Of a DNA stretch of 64,000 nt, positions 11,313 to 21,586 are shown in pieces. The stretch is taken from NCBI RefSeq assembly GCF_026113935.1, contig NZ_JAPEUL010000004.1, positions 186,001-250,000 of the forward strand, given 5' to 3'. This DNA is from Marinomonas rhodophyticola (GTDB taxonomy: Bacteria > Pseudomonadota > Gammaproteobacteria > Pseudomonadales > Marinomonadaceae). The translations under genes were made by a program, and so were the position numbers. Position 1 is the stretch's first letter, and each line of letters opens with the position of its first letter. The notes under the pieces are model-generated. The model was not told the DNA's origin. It ran no database searches and saw only the letters and a list, made by a program, of their open reading frames with translations.

Positions 11313-11448
11313 CGATACAATCCGTCTTCTGTGTGTTTGATTCGGTGATTTTCTGAATCTGTATTGCATTGTCTACTTCTTTTAAAGTGATTACTCATAC
11401 ACATAGCGCTGCTGAATACCAACAGTGTGCTTTAATAAGGAGAGGGTT

Positions 11449-11646
11449 ATGTTCGTCGTCAGTGTATTGGTTTGCATTCAACAGAGCGCACTGCGTTTTA
11501 AAACACGTAAAAAATTGGCGTCTATAACCGCGCTGCAGATGATGGATATCGGCATGACAAAGGAGCGTCAACAAGCGGAATTATCACAAGCGACTCTTAT
11601 TGGTTTTGTGGGAGATTTACTGACTTTCATGAAAAATAAAGGATGA
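11449..11646 (+). CDS. Small DUF1127-like protein
   Basis: 65 residues. The central part R-K-K-L-A-S-I-T-A-L-Q-M-M-D-I-G-M-T resembles the DUF1127/YjiS consensus (R-x-L-x-x-L-x-D-x-x-L-x-D-I-G-L-S-R); the match is partial. The start at 11449 is preferred over upstream codons because AAGGAG lies at 11437-11442. Its stop overlaps the region just before the LysE start, so the two are likely co-transcribed. Small DUF1127 proteins are often regulators of RNA or metabolism, but no function can be assigned from this sequence. Confidence 0.65.
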   Translation: MFVVSVLVCIQQSALRFKTRKKLASITALQMMDIGMTKERQQAELSQATLIGFVGDLLTFMKNKG

Positions 11647-11651
11647 ATACT

Positions 11652-12259
11652 ATGATAGATGTGTCTTTTTTCTTCGCGCTCGCCATGTTTGCTTTCGTGA
11701 CCTCCGTGACGCCTGGTCCAAATAATATTATGTTATTAGCATCTGGGGCGCAGTTTGGTTTTCGTCGAACCTTGCCACATATGTTGGGCATTGTGTTAGG
11801 CGTCGCGACCTTATTATTATCTACCTTACTTGGTCTTGGTGCGCTGTTTACCTTATATCCACCTCTATACAGTGTATTAAAATGGGTCGGCTGTGCGTAT
11901 TTATTGTGGCTGGCGTGGAAAATTGCTAACGCGCCAGTTGGTAATTTAGAGACAAAAAAGCCTCATCTGCTCCCATGTCTTGGTGGCAGGCGTTGCTTTT
12001 CCAATACGTCAACCCTAAGGCTTGGATGATGGCAATCGGCTGTGTTAGTACTTTCTCGATTGCTGGCGATCTGTACGCTCAGTCTGGTTTGTGGATGATT
12101 GTTTTGTTTGCCGTTGTGGGGTTTCCTTCTATCGCTATGTGGGCTTGGGCTGGGGTAAGTATTCGTCGCTGGTTAACAGATCAAAAACGTCAGCGCCTGT
12201 TTAATCTCTGTATGGGCATTGCCACAGCATCTACCTTGTTGCTGATCATTGCTCAGTAA
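11652..12259 (+). CDS. LysE family amino-acid exporter, interrupted by one frameshift
   Basis: Frames 11652-11959 and 11959-12259 join when one A is added to the six-base A run at 11954-11959, giving about 203 residues, the normal LysE/RhtB length. The hallmark S-V-T-P-G-P-N-N near residue 20 and G-F-R-R-T near residue 38 are present, with about six hydrophobic segments; the second frame begins with W-W-Q-A-L-L-F-Q-Y-V-N-P-K-A, also family-typical. The start at 11652 has AAAGGA about 8 nt upstream; an ATG at 11643 overlaps the previous stop and is less well placed. It exports amino acids or analogues. Divergence from a MocR regulator suggests PLP/amino-acid-dependent control. Confidence 0.88.
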
Positions 12260-12281
12260 AGGCTTAAAAAGGAGTATTGAA

Positions 12282-12596
12282 GTGACAGAAAAGCGAAACG
12301 ATAACCGCGTTTTAAAAGACAGTGAGTGGAGTCTTTATATGATAAAGACGCGCTTAAATACGCTTTATACGGGTATCAGCACTGACGTAGATCGCCGTTT
12401 CAAAGAACATTCAGGTGTCAGTAAGCGGGCGGCTCGCTATCTCAAGGGTAAAGGCCCATTAGAGTTGGTGTGGCAGCAACCTGTTGGTTCGAAAAGTGAA
12501 GCACTGATACTTGAATACCAAGTGAAAAAACTCAACAGACGGCAAAAGCAGAGCCTTATTGATGGTGGAATAGAGTTGGTTTCTTTGCTGGATTAA
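12282..12596 (+). CDS. GIY-YIG nuclease-superfamily protein (UPF0213/YhbQ-like)
   Basis: 104 residues from a GTG start at 12282, with AAGGAG at 12269-12274. The GIY-YIG core is seen as W-S-L-Y-M-I-K and L-Y-T-G-I-S-T-D-V-D-R-R-F-K-E-H near residues 16-45, followed by K-R-A-A-R-Y-L and the conserved E in S-E-A-L-I-L-E-Y. Small stand-alone proteins of this group bind or cleave branched DNA; the physiological role is unclear. It follows the LysE gene by 22 bp and may be in its transcript. Confidence 0.88.
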   Translation: MTEKRNDNRVLKDSEWSLYMIKTRLNTLYTGISTDVDRRFKEHSGVSKRAARYLKGKGPLELVWQQPVGSKSEALILEYQVKKLNRRQKQSLIDGGIELVSLLD

Positions 12597-12681
12597 TGGC
12601 AATCAATAAGCTTGTTTTTGTGGCGAATCATTCGTAGCATGACATTCACTTATTGATAATGAAAAGGATGGTAAGGGAGCT

Positions 12682-13068
12682 ATGATTAGTCACTTTGATC
12701 ATATTGTTTTGACCGTCGCTAACATAGATAGGGCAGTCTCTTTTTATGAAACGGTTTTAAATATGGAGCCTATTACCTTTGGCGAAGGTCGAAAAGCCGT
12801 GCGTTTTGGTCAACAAAAAATCAATTTTCAATTGCTTGGACAAGAGTTACGCAACCACGCTATGGAAGGAGCGGGTGATGTCTGCCTGATTACGAATTGG
12901 ACAATAGATAAGGTAGTTGCCCATTTAAATGCATGTAAAGTGATTATTTTGGAAGGCCCTGTGACAAAATCTGGGGCACTGGGGCCTATCCAATCTGTGT
13001 ATTTTAATGATCCAGACAATAACCTAATTGAAGTCAGTGTATACAAAGAGACAAACACGGCGTCTTAA
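12682..13068 (+). CDS. VOC family (glyoxalase/dioxygenase superfamily) protein
   Basis: 128 residues, preceded by AAGGGAG. The VOC fold is recognised from the start H-F-D-H-I-V-L-T-V-A-N-I-D-R-A-V-S-F-Y near residue 4 and the end F-N-D-P-D-N-N-L-I-E-V near residue 111. The metal ligands would be the His in D-H-I-V and the Glu in L-I-E-V. Related proteins include fosfomycin resistance enzymes and glyoxalases, and substrate cannot be told from sequence. It converges with recQ, with only 4 bp between the stops. Confidence 0.88.
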   Translation: MISHFDHIVLTVANIDRAVSFYETVLNMEPITFGEGRKAVRFGQQKINFQLLGQELRNHAMEGAGDVCLITNWTIDKVVAHLNACKVIILEGPVTKSGALGPIQSVYFNDPDNNLIEVSVYKETNTAS

Positions 13069-13072
13069 CTTT

Positions 13073-15041
13073 TTAAGTGGAACGGCAAAGGTACTGTTGC
13101 ACGACACTTAATACGGCCAGATAACTTTGTTCCTCATACACACCAAACCCGCTAAGCTGGCGGGCTTTTATTTTGGTGAAGATAGGTTGTGTTAGGCCCG
13201 TTAAAAAACGCGTTATTAAGACGGCTGTCACTGGTGTGGCTGGGCTTTTGCTTCCAATATGCGCAGTGAACTCCTCTATATAGCCAGCCAAATCTCCCCA
13301 TTTTTCTATATCGTTGTTGAGGCCGGATGGTGGAGCAAATATAAGTACTTTTCCCCGACAAACCGAGCAATGCCCGCAATGCTCTGGTGAATCCTGATCC
13401 CCAAAATAACGAGCTAGATTGTGGTTTAAGCAGCGATCCAATTGAAAGAAGCGAATCATAGTGGCAAGACGTTCAATTTCGGCTGTTTGTTTTTCTTCAA
13501 CGTATTGCTGTAATTGAGTGGCCAAGGTTTGATGATGGAAGTGCTCAGTATGGCGTTGATATACTTCGGTCAAGCCTTTGCTTTCGAGTGTAAGAACATG
13601 GTAATCGGCGGCAAATTCTAAAACTTGCAAGACATCGCCTCGGGATAACCCCGCTTCCTGAAAGAGTTTGTCGAAATTGGGTGTGCCCCAAATTTTCTTG
13701 TATTGAATGCCTTTTAATATGGCACTGGTAGGCGGCTTGCCATTGGGCTGGGATATGTTGCGCAAAAGCAGTACGGTCACCTTCCCATTTGATTTTGACA
13801 TCTGCGTAATAGCTGTATTTTGGCGTGATAGCACCCAATAGTTCGAGTTGTACCAGTAAGGTTTTTAAAGGCAGAGAGCGAATGTTTGTCTGCTGAGATA
13901 ATCCATAAAGCTGTGTTTCCCATTCACTTTCATGAGTCTGTTCGGCTGTTTGCGTGGTAATGCAACCCAGTAAATTGTCGATCTCGTGAGGCTCTGGCGT
14001 GTCACCATAGACAAAATTTTCTAAGGTATTTAATCCCTCTAGATTAGCAAGCAATACACATCGGCTTGGCTGATTGTCTCGGCCAGCGCGGCCAATTTCT
14101 TGGCTGTAGTTTTCGATTGATTTGGGTAGATCAAAGTGTACCACTAAGCGAATATCTGACTTATCGATCCCCATACCAAACGCGATGGTGGCCACGATAA
14201 TACGTGTTTTGCTAGTCATGAAATCGGATTGGATTGCACTGCGAATCTCACTGTCCAAACCTGCATGGTAGGCGACGGCCGAGTAGCCATCGGCTTGTAG
14301 AGCGTGAGCGACATCCTCGGCCGTTTTTTGCTGAGTAACATAAATGATACTCGCGCCTTGGGTTTCATTGAGAATATTTTTTAAAACCGTTAGCTTTTGA
14401 TGGCTTTGTATGGGGATAAGATCAATATCTAAGTTGTGTCGATAAAAGCCGGTTTGCACTATGTGCTGAGGGTGAATCGCAAACTTTTGTGCCATATCTC
14501 GTTGCACACGACGAGTTGCGGTGGCGGTTAGCAGTAAGACCAATGGTATGGCGAGTTCTTGTTGGTAAGAGGGTAGCTTTAAGTAGTCAGGTCGAAAGTT
14601 ATGGCCCCATTCTGAAATACAATGGGCTTCATCCACCACTAACATAGAAATGGGGATGTGCTTAATAAAGCGTCGAAAACGTTCGTTTTTAAAGCGCTCA
14701 ACCGAAATCATCAAAATCTTAATGGTGCCATTCTGCACGCCAGACATAACGGCTTGGCTTTCATCTTTATTTTGGCTGGAATCGAGGCAAGCGGCTGGAA
14801 TGCCTTTGGCGTTTAAAAATGCCAATTGGTCATGCATTAAGGCGATTAATGGCGAGATGACCAAGGTCAAGTTGGGTAATTGAGTCGCGGTCAATTGATA
14901 GCACAGAGACTTTCCTGAGCCTGTTGGAAACACGGCAAGCGAAGAGTGTCCGGCGAGCAGTTGTTCTATGGTCTGTTGTTGTCCGTCACGGAATTCGTTG
15001 AAGCCGAATACAGCATGCAGTCCTTGCACTAATGGTATCAT
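13073..15041 (-). CDS. recQ: ATP-dependent DNA helicase RecQ, interrupted by one frameshift
   Basis: The long frame 15041 to about 13750 holds the helicase motors: Walker A F-P-T-G-S-G-K-S-L-C-Y, D-E-A-H-C, and motif VI Q-E-I-G-R-A-G-R-D. The second frame (about 13750 to 13073) holds the zinc/RQC part, with a cysteine cluster of the C-x(n)-C-G-H-C-x-x-C kind around D-S-P-E-H-C-G-H-C-S-V-C, and a C-terminal domain. The break lies between about 13735 and 13765 and cannot be placed to the base. Joined length is about 655 residues. RecQ unwinds DNA 3' to 5' in recombination and fork repair. This copy is somewhat divergent (it has K-D-E-S-Q in the Ib region) and could be a RecQ-family paralogue. 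It overlaps srkA by ATGA. Confidence 0.85.
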
Positions 15042-16024
15042 TTAGACATTTCTCCCCATTCTAGTTCACAATGTTTAAGCTCGTTTAGATGGTTTACCCA
15101 GTATTCCTCACTGCCAAACCATGCAAAAGCTTTATTAAACGCTGGGTCATCCCAACGGTTTTGTAACCAAGCAGCGTAGTTAATCACACGCGCACTTTTA
15201 AAAACATCGATTAATGTTAGCTCTCTAAGATCAAAAGGTAGGTAGGTTTCGTAACCTTCAATCATTTCACTCAATTGTTGCCTTGGGTTTTCCGTTTGAG
15301 TGATGTGTAGCCATAAATCTTGCACAGCCACACCGTTTTGGCAATCGTCAAAGTCCAATAAATGAAATTGCTCATTGTGTAGCATTAAATTGCTGCGATG
15401 GCTGTCACCGTGTATTGGTCGTAAGGATGCTGGCCAGTATGTGCCTATCGCGGCTTTGCTCATATCGCATAATTTAGCAATTTGTTGTTTGTAAACGGGC
15501 TTGAGTTTTTCAGGTAACTGATGTTCTTCAGTCAAGCCATTGCCCATTAAGATTTGATTGGCTGCGGTCTCCATATGTGTCAAAGGTGAGACATTAATGC
15601 GTTCCACAAAAGGCGCTGACATGGTGTGGTGCAACTGACCAATAAGTTCGCCAAGCTGGTATAACTGATCTAAATTGTCCGCTTCAGGGTGCTGTCCGAC
15701 TAGTCGAGGAGACACGCAAAACATCATGTTTTTATGACGCAACACACTGTCGCCATTAAATACCATAGGCGCGACAACAGGCACACCGGCGGCTTTTAAT
15801 TTTAACAGAGTCTGATGCTCTTCTCGGATTTGAGCTTCCGTCCAGCGTTCTGGCCGGTAAAACTTTGCAATGACGGGAGTGCTGTCTTCAATGCCGATTT
15901 GATAGACGCGATTTTCGTAACTGTTAAGTGGGTAAATACGCGAATCACTCCACAACCCTGTGGATTCGACCGCGTCTAATATGGTATCAGGAACGAGGGT
16001 CGAAAAAGAATGAGTGGCCGTCAT
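15038..16024 (-). CDS. srkA: Stress response serine/threonine kinase SrkA (YihE/RdoA)
   Basis: 328 residues, family length. An APH-like kinase fold is seen: Y-P-L-N-S-Y-E-N-R-V-Y-Q-I-G near residue 31, the lysine in V-I-A-K-F-Y-R-P-E-R-W, the catalytic loop P-I-H-G-D-S-H-R-S-N-L-M near residue 203, and the metal-binding L-L-D-F-D-D near residue 222. SrkA protects cells from stress-induced death, acting against MazEF-like programmes in E. coli. Its last codons overlap the recQ start by 4 bp, so the pair is translationally coupled. Confidence 0.93.
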   Translation of the reverse strand: MTATHSFSTLVPDTILDAVESTGLWSDSRIYPLNSYENRVYQIGIEDSTPVIAKFYRPERWTEAQIREEHQTLLKLKAAGVPVVAPMVFNGDSVLRHKNMMFCVSPRLVGQHPEADNLDQLYQLGELIGQLHHTMSAPFVERINVSPLTHMETAANQILMGNGLTEEHQLPEKLKPVYKQQIAKLCDMSKAAIGTYWPASLRPIHGDSHRSNLMLHNEQFHLLDFDDCQNGVAVQDLWLHITQTENPRQQLSEMIEGYETYLPFDLRELTLIDVFKSARVINYAAWLQNRWDDPAFNKAFAWFGSEEYWVNHLNELKHCELEWGEMSK

Positions 16025-16081
16025 AGTCTGGTGCTCTGGTGTAATAAAAAATGAGCGAGTGACGATAACGGTGTAACAGGA

Positions 16082-17349
16082 TTATAGCAAGCCGAGGCGC
16101 TTTTTAAGTGTATACTTTTGAGCATCACTAAGTGGAGAAGCGTGTCCTGATTTAATCAACCGATTCCATTGTTTCCACGATTTTATGGCTTCACCCATGT
16201 GGTCTCGTGCCAGGTGTTGCTGTATTTCAGCACGAAAAGAGTTAGATATGGCCGCTGGGTTACCTTTTCCGAAAGTGCGTAAACGGACGAGTGTGCGTTT
16301 AAATTTATCTGCCAGTTTCGAAGCGTCTGAACCGCTTGCCATCATGTTTGTTAGACACTTTAAGTAGTCGTAGTAGTATTCGACTTTTTCATGGCTGGTT
16401 TCTCGGGTTAGCCGAATGACACGAGAATAAGCTTGTTCAGCACAGCTCCAATCTTCTAGCTGCATACTTATTTGTGCCAGCCTTAGAAGCCCGTTCTGAT
16501 GAGCGTGGTGAGACCTCTAAGACACTTATCATTGCCGCTTGAGCGGCTTCTGGATTGCCTAAGCTTTCTTGGGCGTCAGCGAGTAGATCATAAGCCGATA
16601 AAAAGTGTCTGCTCAAACTAATGGTGTGTTCGAATTTCTTTACCGCAGCAGCAATCGCACCAAGTTTTAATTCGCATTGGGCTATACCAAAATGCGCCCA
16701 AGCCAGATTTTTACTTTTTTGTGTGATCAACATGTAGTGGCTTTTTGCATCCTTGAATCGGCCTCTAGCATAGAGCGATTCGCCAATGACTTTTAGGCAT
16801 TGACTAGCGAAATGAGGGTATTGCACCATGACGGACTTAGCTTGAGATTCCATGGTTTCAAAGTCGTTTATTTTTCGCGCGTTGTTGATACCTTCAAAGG
16901 TTTTCTTTTGCATTTCGACTCGTTCAAAACGGCGAAAAAATGCGGCGGGCGGGAAAGGCTTTACCAAATAACTATCTGGTTGATATTCCAGTACACTTAC
17001 CACGCTTTCATACGCTGTGTCAGCGGTAATCATGATGAAAATAGTGGAATGGTCTTGAGAGTAATTTTTACGGGAGGCTTCTAAAATTTGTTGGCCGTCA
17101 ATGGTGCCACCTAAGTTGTAATCAGATAAAACAACGTCATAGCGCTTTTCCAAAACACGCTTTATTGCGGCTTGACCTGAGGGCTTCTACATCTATATCG
17201 GAGTAACCCATTGATGTCATTAAGGATTTGAGCATCAATCGCATTTCACCAATATCTTCAATGATTAACACCCGCTTTTTTGCGGTATTTATCAGCTTTC
17301 GCTGAACATCATTGGTGTTTTCAACGCCGAGGGTGATTACATCTGACAA
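16082..17349 (-). CDS. Response regulator with TPR-like C-terminal half, paralogue of the next gene, interrupted by two frameshifts
   Basis: Frames 17349-17182, 17182-16485 and 16485-16082 align end to end with the intact paralogue at 17646-18923. That alignment shows one extra base in the GGG run at 17181-17183 and one extra base near 16483. The joined protein has about 421 residues. It has a receiver domain with acidic pair E-D (I-I-E-D-I-G-E-M-R), phospho-acceptor Asp in L-S-D-Y-N-L-G-G, and V-K-P-F. A middle linker and TPR-like helices follow (A-W-A-H-F-G-I-A-Q and E-Q-A-Y-S-R-V). There is no DNA-binding domain, so output is probably by protein-protein contact. The partner kinase is not in the window. 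Confidence 0.8.
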
Positions 17350-17611
17350 AAGGAACTACCTGACTCAAAATAAGCTTTTATTGAATATATGCTCCATTTA
17401 TATCATCTGGAAAATTAAAAAACTCATACTAATCGTTATTTTTGGTTAAGATTTTCTTTTTTTTGGTTTTTTTGGATTTTAAACTGATGGGTTATTGTAT
17501 TCTTTCATGGTTGAGTCGAGTAAAAGAAATAATGAGTTGTCTATTGAACCGTGTTTGAAAATGCGTTTTTAAATGGCTGTAGTTACAAAGACAGTGTGTA
17601 CAGAGTAGGTG

Positions 17612-17640
17612 AAGTGCAAAAGAACTTTTCTTTTGCACTT
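17612..17640. terminator. Strong hairpin downstream of the second response regulator
   Basis: A perfect 13-bp stem (17612-17624 with 17628-17640) with a 3-nt loop lies just after the end of the minus-strand regulator gene. There is no clear T-run after it on the minus strand, so it may act as a terminator or a 3'-end stabiliser. Confidence 0.5.
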
Positions 17641-17645
17641 GAGAA

Positions 17646-18923
17646 TCAAAACAATCCGAGTCTTTTCTTTAATGTCAGTTCTTGTTCTTGTGTGATTGAC
17701 GAGGCTTTCCCAGACAATATTAATTGTTTCCATTGCTTCCAAGATTTAATGGCGTCTTGTTTACGTTCTCTATGAAGAAATTGCTGCACTTCAACGCGAA
17801 AAGAGTTTGTGACAACAACTGGATCGTCTTTTCCTAACATGCGTAACCTTGTTAAAGAACGCTGGAGTTTCTCGGCTGTTTGTGGTGTAGGTTCTCCATT
17901 TTCTTGTATTGCAATGAGGCATTTTAGGTGATCGTAGTAAAATTCTATTTTTTCGTGCTGAGTATCTTTGGTTAAACGAATCACTCTTGAATAGGCCTGT
18001 TCTGCCGTTTGCCAGTCTTTTAGTTTTACGCTAATTTTTCCCAGTCTTTTGGTTCTGGCTAGTGATCGTGGCGTAATTTCAAGACTTGCTAATATTGCCT
18101 TTTGAGCCGCTTTAAGATTATTTAGTGTTTCTTGCGCGTTAGCAAGCTCATCATAGGCTGGTAAAAAGTGACGACTGATGCTGATGGTTTTTTCGAGGCT
18201 TTTTACAGCAGACAAAGGTTGATCTAGGTAAAGATCTGCTTGCGCGACACCAAAATGTGCCCAAGAGGCTTCTTGATTGTTTTTGAGTACGCGCATGTAG
18301 TGAATTTTAGCGGCTTTATAGTCTTTTCTAGAGAGTAAAGATTCGCCAATAGCCTTTAGGCATAAGCTGATATATTGAGGGTGTTTAGCCATAATCGCTT
18401 TGGCTTCGTTTTCCATGGCCTCAAAATTCATTTTACTTCGATATTCATCCATTTCTGAGAAGATGCTTTTCTGTAGCTTTATACGGCTCAGTCGACGATG
18501 CAGAGTTGCTGGGGTAAACGGTTTTACCATATAACTGTCAGGGCGATGCTCGATTGCGCTGACGACACTGTCATAACCTGTATCCGCAGTGATCATGATG
18601 AAAATAGTCGAGTGACCTAAGATGTTATTTTGTCGAGCAATTTCTAAAACTTGTTGGCCGTTAATTCGGCCTCCAAGGTTATAGTCAGACAGTATAATGT
18701 CAAAGTGTTTGGAAGCGATGCGCTTAAGGGCACTTTGCCCTGAGGCTTCCACTTCAATATTTGTATAGCCTAATGAGAGCATCATGGATCTCAGCATTAG
18801 GCGCATTTCGTTCATATCTTCAATGATTAAGACGGACTTTTTATTAAGATGTTCCGTATTATTTTTATCTTTTTCCTGTGTGGTATGTGTTTTTGTCACG
18901 GAGGTCTTTCCTTGCTGACTCAC
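17646..18923 (-). CDS. Response regulator receiver protein with TPR-like repeats (intact copy)
   Basis: 425 residues. Residues 1-28 are a polar, low-complexity tail. Residues 29-150 are a CheY-like receiver with acidic pair E35-D36, phospho-acceptor D80 in L-S-D-Y-N-L-G-G, and the switch residues in I-T-A-D-T and V-K-P-F. The remainder is helical with TPR-like repeats (A-S-W-A-H-F-G-V-A-Q, A-Y-D-E-L-A-N-A-Q, A-E-Q-A-Y-S-R-V), ending K-K-R-L-G-L-F. It shares this layout and long identical blocks with the gene immediately downstream, so they are tandem duplicates. Without a DNA-binding or enzymatic output domain, it probably acts as a phosphorylation-controlled scaffold. Confidence 0.86.
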   Translation of the reverse strand: MSQQGKTSVTKTHTTQEKDKNNTEHLNKKSVLIIEDMNEMRLMLRSMMLSLGYTNIEVEASGQSALKRIASKHFDIILSDYNLGGRINGQQVLEIARQNNILGHSTIFIMITADTGYDSVVSAIEHRPDSYMVKPFTPATLHRRLSRIKLQKSIFSEMDEYRSKMNFEAMENEAKAIMAKHPQYISLCLKAIGESLLSRKDYKAAKIHYMRVLKNNQEASWAHFGVAQADLYLDQPLSAVKSLEKTISISRHFLPAYDELANAQETLNNLKAAQKAILASLEITPRSLARTKRLGKISVKLKDWQTAEQAYSRVIRLTKDTQHEKIEFYYDHLKCLIAIQENGEPTPQTAEKLQRSLTRLRMLGKDDPVVVTNSFRVEVQQFLHRERKQDAIKSWKQWKQLILSGKASSITQEQELTLKKRLGLF

Positions 18924-19062
18924 GGTATGAGTACAAAAAATTACAAATTTTTACATTTGTGATTTATACCACGTTTAGCGCTGTCCTCCATAATGCTTTT
19001 TGATTGATTCAACAAGGAAAATTGGTGTAAACAAGTGTTTTATGTTTACTCTGCTGACTTTG

Positions 19063-19713
19063 TTAATGCACTAAATTTGCCGTTAGCACAAAAATGTCCA
19101 TATAACCCTGATCATCATGGAGTGGTTTGATGGGTTGGGCGCTATGGAAAAATTTTCGGTCGTTTAGCACCACAAATTCTCCTCTGTCAAAATCGTGGCT
19201 GATCAGCGCGGGACTATTTTTCCCAAGATGAACGTGGATTTTGCCACCTTCGATATTATGGCGTTGCATCACATAGATTCCTATGCGGTCAAAGCCATCT
19301 TGGTGAATGCCCTCTGGTGCGACCTCGGCACTTTTATGGTCGGCAAAGATTCGTAATTGATGCACTTCGATAGGCGTGTTATCGGCCACGTTGGCCATCG
19401 TTTGGAAGTGTTCAAATAGTTCGAGGAAGGCAGTGTCGTTGACTATTTTATCGTCGATCTCTTCATAACGGCGCACAATATTGCCTTGGAAATGATTAAT
19501 GCTTTCGTCTTGAACAAATGCCTGAGACGGCAAACGACGAATCTTGTTATGAGTGAGTGTAAAGCGTGAATAGCGGCGTAATCGAAAGGCGCCATCGGCA
19601 TAAGGGTTCGGTGGTAAATGATCAAAAGAGGGAATAAGGTGGTTAACACTGTCTGATGTTAGCTGACCTAGTTCAAGGTAAAAGGGGGTATTTTTTGTTT
19701 TGTTAGTGATCAT
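19063..19713 (-). CDS. 2-oxoglutarate/Fe(II) dioxygenase family protein
   Basis: 216 residues, matching the compact 2OG-Fe dioxygenase family (PF10014-like; includes L-isoleucine hydroxylases). Visible are R-R-Y-S-R-F near residue 46, the iron-binding H-Q-D in E-G-I-H-Q-D-G-F-D near residue 137, and the distal His in F-F-H-S-A near residue 189. Such enzymes hydroxylate free amino acids or small metabolites using O2 and 2-oxoglutarate. The gene stands alone, so the substrate cannot be guessed. Confidence 0.84.
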   Translation of the reverse strand: MITNKTKNTPFYLELGQLTSDSVNHLIPSFDHLPPNPYADGAFRLRRYSRFTLTHNKIRRLPSQAFVQDESINHFQGNIVRRYEEIDDKIVNDTAFLELFEHFQTMANVADNTPIEVHQLRIFADHKSAEVAPEGIHQDGFDRIGIYVMQRHNIEGGKIHVHLGKNSPALISHDFDRGEFVVLNDRKFFHSAQPIKPLHDDQGYMDIFVLTANLVH

Positions 19714-19895
19714 GGTTTTATCCTCAAAACTCTCATCGGCAGATTGTGCGCGATGGGGTAATTATTTTTTATCGCCTTGTGAGCGTATTTTTAGTCTAGT
19801 CGGATTTTGATAAAAAAACCGCTTTTTGTGTATGTTTTTGCCACCAATAGTTGGATCTATGGTAGGCCTTGGTTGTTTTGACTGTTTGATGAAAG

Positions 19896-19911
19896 TACGA
19901 CTTTAGTCGTA
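19896..19911. repeat. 16-bp palindrome in the promoter region of a chemoreceptor gene
   Basis: TACGACT and AGTCGTA flank a 2-bp centre, about 80 bp before the chemoreceptor start. It could be an operator. No known site was recognised. Confidence 0.3.
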
Positions 19912-19990
19912 AGCTCCTTGTTTTACGTTGATCTTTCGTAGACATCGTTCAACACTAGCAAAAAAATAATAACCGACAAAAGGGAAACAG

Positions 19991-21553
19991 ATGCTTTATC
20001 TCCGCCTAGGTAGTACTTTAGGACTGCTCGTACTCTTTTCTTTGGGTTATGCGCAAAATGTTATTCCCTCGCCATATATTATTATCGGTTTATTGCTAAG
20101 CGGCATCTTAGGCGTTTCTTTGCTGTTGCAGAAAAAAGATCTCTCTCAAATACCCGTTGTCGCGTTAGATGCAGCCTCGTCAGCCGTGTTTTCAGACGTC
20201 AGTAAAACCGTGACTCATGCCACATCAAAAATGGCGATGGGGGCCGCCGAAGTCTCCCATTTTGTGGATACACTGAGTAAGGATATCCACTTGACTCGGG
20301 ATGACAGTGAGCAAATTACACAAGCGGTTGGAACTCTCTCAGATACTGGATTAACGCTGTCGAATCATCTCGGTCAATTAGCACGTACCATGAGTGTCAC
20401 CGCTAAATCCAGTCAAACTGCACAGAGTGCACTGTCACAAAGTGCAGCACAAATTAATGAACTCACACAAAAAGTGCACACTGCCAGTCAGCAGTTGGCT
20501 TTACTGACGAAAAGTGCCGATGATATTGATAGCATTACAGCGGTGATTAAAGGCGTTTCCGAACAGACTAATTTACTGGCTTTGAACGCCGCTATTGAGG
20601 CGGCACGTGCTGGTGAACAGGGCCGAGGTTTTGCGGTGGTAGCCGATGAAGTGCGCGCTTTAGCGGGGAAGAGTGCCAGTGCGTCGGAACAAATTTCAAG
20701 CTTACTGACCGATGTGCGCCGTAATAGCGAACTGACAAATCATGAAATGACGGCATTAAAAGATTTAACGGAATCTTTGTCCAGTACCTTATTGGGCGAA
20801 ACAAAGCGCTTTCTTTCGCTAACGGAAGAGGTTCAGAACGCGTCCATGGTGTTGTCCGAAGTGGAACAAGCAGGGGAAGATCTAGGCACGACCAGTACTC
20901 AAATCAATGGTTCTATATCGCGTATTAGCCAGTCTTTACAAGATATTTCCCAGCGCAGTGATCGGCTTTCTAAGGAAGCCGCACATTTGAGTCAGGGGGC
21001 TGAAGTGGTCTTTAGAGAATTGGATAAAGTCGATCAGTCGTTGTTTTTCTCTGAGTTGCTTAAGGTTGGTAAGGCGTCTGCCCAGGCGATTGGGCATTTA
21101 TTTGAAGAGGCTATTTCGAAAGGGGAGTTGACTGAACAAGCGGTATTCTCCACCGATTATCGCCCTATACCTGGTACTAAGCCGCAAAAGTTCAGTACGT
21201 CTTATGATGCTTTTAGTGACCGTCACTTTCCTGCTATTCAGGAAGCGGTATTAGACAATTGTAAAGAGGTGATGTTTGCAGGAGCGGTGGATGTGAAGGG
21301 GTATTTCCCCACTCACAATAAAAAGTTTAGTCAGCCATTAACCGGTGATTATGAAAAAGATTTATTGAATAACCGAACCAAGCGAATTTTTAATGATGCG
21401 ACAGGCAGTCGTTGTGGCGCCCATACAGATTCGTTTTTGCTACAAACCTACAAACGGGATACTGGCGAAATATTGCATGACCTTTCCGTGCCTATTTTTG
21501 TCAATGGTAAACATTGGGGCGGTTTTCGTATGGGATTCAAACCCATATCTTAG
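19991..21553 (+). CDS. Methyl-accepting chemotaxis protein with C-terminal Cache-like sensor domain
   Basis: 520 residues. Two hydrophobic segments in the first 46 residues form a short anchor with almost no periplasmic loop and no clear HAMP domain. The signalling hairpin is unmistakable near residues 190-228 ([17 protein letters not shown]). After it, residues 345-520 form an extra domain with [19 protein letters not shown] and H-W-G-G-F-R-M-G. These motifs recall Cache-type sensors; the domain is placed after the signalling part, hence cytoplasmic. The receptor would sense an internal cue and pass it to CheA/CheW. An AGGGAAAC site precedes the ATG. Confidence 0.9.
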   Translation: MLYLRLGSTLGLLVLFSLGYAQNVIPSPYIIIGLLLSGILGVSLLLQKKDLSQIPVVALDAASSAVFSDVSKTVTHATSKMAMGAAEVSHFVDTLSKDIHLTRDDSEQITQAVGTLSDTGLTLSNHLGQLARTMSVTAKSSQTAQSALSQSAAQINELTQKVHTASQQLALLTKSADDIDSITAVIKGVSEQTNLLALNAAIEAARAGEQGRGFAVVADEVRALAGKSASASEQISSLLTDVRRNSELTNHEMTALKDLTESLSSTLLGETKRFLSLTEEVQNASMVLSEVEQAGEDLGTTSTQINGSISRISQSLQDISQRSDRLSKEAAHLSQGAEVVFRELDKVDQSLFFSELLKVGKASAQAIGHLFEEAISKGELTEQAVFSTDYRPIPGTKPQKFSTSYDAFSDRHFPAIQEAVLDNCKEVMFAGAVDVKGYFPTHNKKFSQPLTGDYEKDLLNNRTKRIFNDATGSRCGAHTDSFLLQTYKRDTGEILHDLSVPIFVNGKHWGGFRMGFKPIS

Positions 21554-21586
21554 GGAGTTTGAATCCTCTGTTTCGAATTTTGATGG

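Noticed and set aside
16082-17349. Calling the broken response regulator a true pseudogene
   Set aside because: Its two single-base indels look like those in unrelated essential-type genes across the window, so an assembly cause is more likely.
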